A stretch of DNA of 64,000 nucleotides from Breoghania sp. GTDB lineage: Bacteria > Pseudomonadota > Alphaproteobacteria > Rhizobiales > Stappiaceae. The stretch lies in the NCBI RefSeq assembly GCF_030066895.1, contig NZ_JASJAV010000002.1, positions 248,001 through 312,000 of the forward strand, in the 5' to 3' direction. Numbering within the stretch: position 1 is the first letter of the stretch; every line of letters begins with the position of its first letter. Shown here piece by piece: positions 60,433 through 64,000 of this stretch. The notes beneath the pieces are model-generated. The model made no database searches. It saw only the letters and a list, made by a program, of their open reading frames with translations, and was not told the origin of the DNA. Made by a program: the position numbers and the translations under genes.

Positions 60433-60918
60433 TTACAACTGGTTCAGAATGCCCGCCGCGCCCGAAATGGCGGCCTGGCCCGGGGTGTCTTCCACGTTGA
60501 GGGAGGTCACCTTGCCGTCTTCCACGATCATCGAATAGCGCTGCGAACGCATGCCGAGCCCGGCGAGGGAGGCGTCGAGTTCAAGCCCGATATCCTTGGC
60601 GAAATCGGCGCTGCCGTCGGCGAGAAAGACGATCTTGCCCTCAGCACCCGTCGCCTTCGCCCAGGCATCCATCACGAAGACGTCGTTGACCGCCGTCACC
60701 GCCACCGTGTCGATGCCCTTGCTCTTCAGGGCGCTGAGATTTTCCAAAAAGCCGGACAGGTGATTGTTGTGGCAGGTCGGTGTGAAGGCGCCCGGCACCG
60801 CGAAGAGAACGACTTTCTTGCCCGCGAAGATATCGCTCGTGCTGACCTCGCCGGGACCGTCGGCGGTCATGATCTTGAAGGTCGCATCCGGCAGTTGGTC
60901 GCCGATCTGAATGGTCAT
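60433..60918 (-). CDS. Peroxiredoxin, Prx5 type
   Basis: Thiol peroxidase, 161 residues from ATG 60918 (MTIQIGDQLPDATFKIMTAD). The peroxidatic Cys is in the motif PGAFTPTCHNNHLSGF. Other conserved stretches: VTAVNDVFVMDAWAKATGAE, KDIGLELDASLAGLGMRSQR. Intact. Reduces hydrogen peroxide and organic peroxides, probably with glutaredoxin or glutathione. Confidence 0.94.
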   Translation of the reverse strand: MTIQIGDQLPDATFKIMTADGPGEVSTSDIFAGKKVVLFAVPGAFTPTCHNNHLSGFLENLSALKSKGIDTVAVTAVNDVFVMDAWAKATGAEGKIVFLADGSADFAKDIGLELDASLAGLGMRSQRYSMIVEDGKVTSLNVEDTPGQAAISGAAGILNQL

Positions 60919-61005
60919 TGAAGTCGTCTCCCTTAAAAAAACAGGCGCTCTTGAATGCGCCGCCGCAAGGGACATAGCGCGCAAGGGCAGGGGCGTCGAG
61001 GTGGG

Positions 61006-61896
61006 CTATTCGAGGGCCGAAAGATCCACCGTCCAGCTCTGATCCGCCGCGTGCGAGCCGTTGACGAGGGTTAGGCGCAAAACGGCCGAATTCGTGTCAT
61101 GAACGAGCCCTTCGGTCGGCAAGGTGAATATGGCTTTGGCTCCGTCGCGCTCGGCAAGCGTGGGGACGCTGAGATAGGAGCCCTGCGGTCCCTCCACGAA
61201 CAGATCCGCCGGAGCATCCGCATCGGACAGATGGGCGGTAAAACGGAAGGCAGGTTCGTCGCCGGGCTCCAGGGAGAGAACCGTCACCGACAGCGGATCG
61301 CCCGCATCAACTGGTTCCGGAACCCGCGCCTCCGCCGCCGCGATAGCCTGCGCACTCACCGCATCCGCCGGGGCGTCGGGATCGAGTGGAATTTCCAGGC
61401 GCGTGGTGACGGGAACGCAGACCTCCCGGCAAAGCCCGAGATTGACATCGGCGACGAGCGTTGCCGGATCGCCCGTACTCTTCATCTTTGCCGTGATCGG
61501 CAGAACCGCGCCGCCTTCATAGCCGATGGTGGTGGAATAGGGATCCTCGTGGCGCTCGGGCGCGGGAAAGGCGAGTGCGGTGGAGGCGACATTGTCGGAA
61601 GCGGAGAAGTCCGCCGACGTTCCGATGCCGCTGTCGCCGGGAAAGCGCCAATAGGTCTTCCAGCCGGGCTCGGTGCGGATTTCCAGCGCAGCCTTATAGG
61701 TTCCCTCTCCATCCGGCACACCGCCTGCCATGATCAGTCGAATTTCGCCGCCCGTGGCTGTGAACCACGGACCGACCCCCGCGAAGGCCGGACCCGACAG
61801 CACCATGCCGAGCGCGGCGGCGGAAAGGGCGAGGCGGAAAGTCCGCCTTGCATCCGCGCGGAGGTGGCGTCTGGAAATCTCTGTCGTACCGGTCAT
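61006..61896 (-). CDS. DsbD-alpha-domain-like periplasmic protein
   Basis: 296 residues from ATG 61896 (MTGTTEISRRHLRADARRTF). Signal peptide ending GPAFAG. The mature part resembles the N-terminal domain of thiol:disulfide interchange proteins of the DsbD/ScsB group: EPGWKTYWRFPGDSGIG, PERHEDPYSTTIGYEGGAVL, and a Cys pair in NLGLCREVCVPVTTRLEIP. It has no membrane domain, so it would act as a soluble periplasmic thiol-exchange or metal-handling protein. Intact. Downstream of and in line with the tetR-type gene, 125 bases apart. Confidence 0.85.
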   Translation of the reverse strand: MTGTTEISRRHLRADARRTFRLALSAAALGMVLSGPAFAGVGPWFTATGGEIRLIMAGGVPDGEGTYKAALEIRTEPGWKTYWRFPGDSGIGTSADFSASDNVASTALAFPAPERHEDPYSTTIGYEGGAVLPITAKMKSTGDPATLVADVNLGLCREVCVPVTTRLEIPLDPDAPADAVSAQAIAAAEARVPEPVDAGDPLSVTVLSLEPGDEPAFRFTAHLSDADAPADLFVEGPQGSYLSVPTLAERDGAKAIFTLPTEGLVHDTNSAVLRLTLVNGSHAADQSWTVDLSALE

Positions 61897-62020
61897 CGCT
61901 GCGGGTCTCGTTCGCTTTGCTGTCGCTTTTGTGGGGATGCAGCCTAGAGACTGGGCGCGCATGTTCAAGTCGCCTGATCCTCTAGTGGTTTCATTTCCGC
62001 GTGACGACGATGACAGGCTC

Positions 62021-62617
62021 TCAGTCCGGTGCATCCTTTGCACCGCGCAACAGCAGATCGGTCGCGGCGTGCGCATGATCGGCGATTTCCTGCTCCGTCG
62101 GCGCTGGGCCGCCCACAGGAACCGTGTTCCTGAACGCAAGCAGCATGGCCGTCCAAAGCCGGACCGCGGTTTCCGGATCGCCCATGGCAAGGCGATCTGC
62201 GAAGAAACGGGTCAGCCGGGAGGCGGTATTGTCGGGGCCGACGGTCCGGAAAACCTGCGCCATTTCCGGTGCCGTCGCGCTTTCGCTCACCAGAAGCCGG
62301 TAGGTACGAAGGTGCTCCTGCGACAGGTGAGCTCGCATGAACGCGACCGCGAACCGGCTAAGCGTGTCGCGCTCATCCGGCAGGTCAAGATACCGGGAGA
62401 AATCCTCGCCTCCATCCTTGCGGATGTGCATTAGCGTGGCCTGAAATAGGTTCATCTTGGAGGCGAAATATCTGTAGACCGTCTGTTTCGTGACGCCCGC
62501 AAACGCGGCGATTCTGTCCATGTTCGCCGCGACATAGCCGTCGCTGAGGAAGATCTCGCTCGCGGCATCCAGGATCGCGTGCCGCTTTCTTTCCTTGTTC
62601 TGTTCGATCTTGCCCAT
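62021..62617 (-). CDS. TetR-family transcriptional regulator
   Basis: 198 residues. N-terminal helix-turn-helix domain: KRHAILDAASEIFLSDGYVA, ANMDRIAAFAGVTKQTVYRY, FASKMNLF. The C-terminal ligand domain is of the AefR-like kind (RLLVSESATAPEMAQVFRTV). A perfect 26-bp palindrome overlapping a TATAAT box lies 19-45 bases upstream of the ATG, so it very likely represses itself. A second half-matching operator lies further on, toward the divergent trmO gene. Intact. Confidence 0.92.
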   Translation of the reverse strand: MGKIEQNKERKRHAILDAASEIFLSDGYVAANMDRIAAFAGVTKQTVYRYFASKMNLFQATLMHIRKDGGEDFSRYLDLPDERDTLSRFAVAFMRAHLSQEHLRTYRLLVSESATAPEMAQVFRTVGPDNTASRLTRFFADRLAMGDPETAVRLWTAMLLAFRNTVPVGGPAPTEQEIADHAHAATDLLLRGAKDAPD

Positions 62618-62635
62618 TTCATCCTGAACTGTCTG

Positions 62636-62661
62636 ATAATCATACTAATTGGTATGATTAT
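62636..62661. promoter_or_regulatory. Palindromic operator of the TetR-type gene
   Basis: Perfect 10-bp arms ATAATCATAC-taattg-GTATGATTAT. It overlaps a minus-strand TATAAT box (complement of 62657-62662) suitable as -10 for the tetR-type gene. Fits autorepression by TetR-family proteins. Confidence 0.8.
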
Positions 62662-62668
62662 ATTGACA

Positions 62669-62738
62669 CCTCTGCCGCGTCGCCTCTGCCGCGTCGCCTC
62701 TGCCGCGTCGCCTCTGCCGCGTCGCCTCTGCCGCGTCA
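62669..62738. repeat. 14-bp tandem repeat, five copies
   Basis: Five exact head-to-tail copies of CCTCTGCCGCGTCG, except that the last ends in A. The array fills the space between the two CATAC-N6-GTATG operators. GC-rich, no coding frame of its own with homology. Copy number could differ between strains by slippage and would change operator spacing. Confidence 0.95.
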
Positions 62739-62745
62739 CAATATC

Positions 62746-62761
62746 CATACTCATGGGTATG
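62746..62761. promoter_or_regulatory. Second CATAC-N6-GTATG operator
   Basis: CATAC-tcatgg-GTATG has the same half-sites and 6-base spacer as the core of the operator at 62636-62661, but shorter matching arms. A TATGAT at 62758-62763 could be the -10 box of the divergent trmO gene. Confidence 0.65.
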
Positions 62762-62887
62762 ATTTCTGATGCTGCCCCGTCAATGCCGAACGCCACCGCA
62801 AGCCCCGCGCCTTCACGCCCCGCCACGGCCAAGCGATTCGCATTGTTCGTCCGATTTTCTCGAACAAACCGACAGGCAAGGTGAACC

Positions 62888-63298
62888 ATGACGGCCGAAC
62901 TGAAATTCATCGGGCATATCGAGACCCCCTACAAGGATCCGAGCGAATGCCCGCGCAACATCAGCCTCGACGGGCCACAATGCACGATCATTCTCGATCC
63001 CGACTATCACGAGGGGCTCACCAGCCTTGAGGTCGGACAGCATATTCTGGTGCTCTACTGGTTTGAGAACACGGACAGATCCCGCATGCTGCAACGCCCG
63101 GGCGGACGCCCGACGGGCGATCTGCGCGGCACATTCGCCCTGCGCTCGCCCCATCGCCCGAACCCGATTGCTGCTGCGGTCCTGCCGATTGCGGAGATCG
63201 GGGAGGGACGGATCACCGTCTATGGGCTCGATTGCTGCAACGGCACGAAACTGCTCGATATCAAACCGGCCATTCACCTGGAGAAACCGACTGAGTGA
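62888..63298 (+). CDS. trmO: tRNA (N6-threonylcarbamoyladenosine(37)-N6)-methyltransferase TrmO family protein
   Basis: SAM-dependent methyltransferase with a small beta-barrel fold (YaeB/TsaA/VirR type). 136 residues. Conserved segments: GHIETPYKDPSECPRNISLD, LRGTFALRSPHRPNPIAAAV, GLDCCNGTKLLDIKPAIHLE. Intact. ATG 62888 follows an AGGTGAACC ribosome site. Divergent from the tetR-type gene; the shared region has two operators, so the regulator may control trmO. Confidence 0.9.
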   Translation: MTAELKFIGHIETPYKDPSECPRNISLDGPQCTIILDPDYHEGLTSLEVGQHILVLYWFENTDRSRMLQRPGGRPTGDLRGTFALRSPHRPNPIAAAVLPIAEIGEGRITVYGLDCCNGTKLLDIKPAIHLEKPTE

Positions 63299-63536
63299 CC
63301 GCCCGAGGGCCGATAGGGACAGGGCCGCACCCGCGGCCTTGTCCGTAATTGTCCTTGCTGCCGGGCTTGATGTGGTAACAGGAGACGTAACTGTCTGGCC
63401 TGACCCATCAATATGTCTTCACGCGCACTCAGCCTTGGTGACAGGCGCGCCATGAATGCTATCCTGTCTTACCTGTGATCTGCCGCGTCCGGGATGCCTC
63501 ATGGTCGCGCAGTGCGGGCAAGCAAGGAAGGTGCAA

Positions 63537-64000
63537 ATGGCGTTGGAGACGGGAACGTTTGAACCTGCGGGCGGCTACCTGGACGGTCACATCCTGATTG
63601 CGATGTCGGGCATGATGGACGACCGGTTCGAGCGTGTCGTGATCTATTCTGTGCGCCCATTCGGCCGAGGGTGCCATGGGGGCTTATCCTCAACAAGCTC
63701 ATGAACAATCTTTCCTTCCCCGAATTGCTCTCCCAGCTCGGTATCGTGGGTGAGGACAGCCCGATCCGTCTGCCCGAGGCGGTGGAGACGATGCCGGTTC
63801 ATCGCGGCGGGCCGGTGGAGACCGGGCGCGGTTTCGTGCTCCATTCCGCCGATCATTTCGTTCAGGACTCCACCATGGCGATCGAGAACGGCATTTGCCT
63901 GACCGCCATACTTGAAGTGCTCAAGGCGATCGCCGACGGCAGGGGCCCGGAAAACGTGCTTCTGGCGCTAGGCTATGCGGGCTGGAGCGCGGGGCAACTG
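63537..64000 (+). pseudogene. YqgE/AlgH family protein, two frameshifts, runs off the window
   Basis: ATG 63537 has AAGGAAGG upstream. The first frame gives GYLDGHILIAMSGMMDDRFE and RVVIYS. An extra base near 63648 and a second extra base in the G-run at 63678-63682 shift the frame; pieced together, the sequence continues CAHSAEGAMG, LILNKLMNNLSFPELLSQLG, VHRGGPVETGRGFVLHSADH, LEVLKAIADGRGPENVLLAL, GYAGWSAGQL. The family is normally about 190 residues; about 150 are visible. Function of YqgE is unclear. Confidence 0.82.

Overview
The window is GC-rich DNA from an alphaproteobacterium. It most resembles the order Hyphomicrobiales (Rhizobiales). The reasons are a CIRCE-controlled groESL operon, the lspA / DUF3035-type lipoprotein / paired M16 peptidase cluster, the DUF4170 / DUF374 acyltransferase / waaA / lpxK / DUF2093 lipid A cluster, a DUF6101 gene, an IalB-family protein, and the coxB-coxA-ctaB-small ORF-ctaG-coxC-DUF983-surf1 order. 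I cannot name the genus. No rRNA, tRNA, CRISPR array, integrase or transposase was recognised.

Layout. 1-2 kb: groES and partial groEL with promoter and CIRCE. 2.4-9.3 kb: mostly broken genes (TadG-like pilus protein, TPR regulator, copper-chaperone stub, EAL protein), two palindromic repeats and a small membrane protein. 9.7-17 kb: two broken M16 peptidases, a lipoprotein, lspA, ileS. 17.3-23.5 kb: broken DMT transporter and DUF2029 protein, intact ribF and a MaoC protein, broken cheY and cheZ, an intact HAD phosphatase. 23.7-28.6 kb: mutL and an L,D-transpeptidase. 28.7-30.4 kb: a broken two-component pair. 30.6-37.8 kb: ABC-2 exporter, rsmD, a pseudouridine synthase, tadA, an ABM-domain protein, ubiA, purD. 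37.9-40.9 kb: three broken genes (membrane protein, alpha/beta hydrolase, patatin). 40.9-47.9 kb: DUF6101, pmbA, cysQ-like, broken DUF4170, acyltransferase, waaA, lpxK, DUF2093. 48.1-52.8 kb: broken Kef-type antiporter, broken HAD, tldD, ialB-like. 53.4-60.2 kb: cytochrome aa3 oxidase operon whose last two genes (DUF983, surf1) are broken. 60.4-64 kb: peroxiredoxin, DsbD-alpha-like protein, tetR/trmO divergon with operators and a 14-bp tandem repeat, and a frameshifted yqgE that runs off the end.

The most striking feature is the split between intact and broken genes. By my count about 39 genes (roughly 35 kb) have no lesion, including the 3-kb ileS, mutL, the L,D-transpeptidase, the lipid A genes, purD, ubiA and the core oxidase. 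About 20 genes (roughly 19 kb) carry frameshifts, in-frame stops or truncations, often several each. The broken set is rich in chemotaxis, two-component and cyclic-di-GMP signalling, pilus or surface proteins, transporters and accessory enzymes. This looks like ongoing genome reduction, as in a recently host-restricted lineage. Sequencing or assembly error cannot be excluded from one consensus sequence, and several indels do lie in short C or G runs.

How the intact genes work together: protein folding (groESL), lipoprotein processing (LspA), envelope building (waaA, lpxK, acyltransferase, L,D-transpeptidase), translation and RNA modification (ileS, tadA, rsmD, rluB-type enzyme, trmO), cofactors (ribF, ubiA, ctaB) and aerobic respiration.
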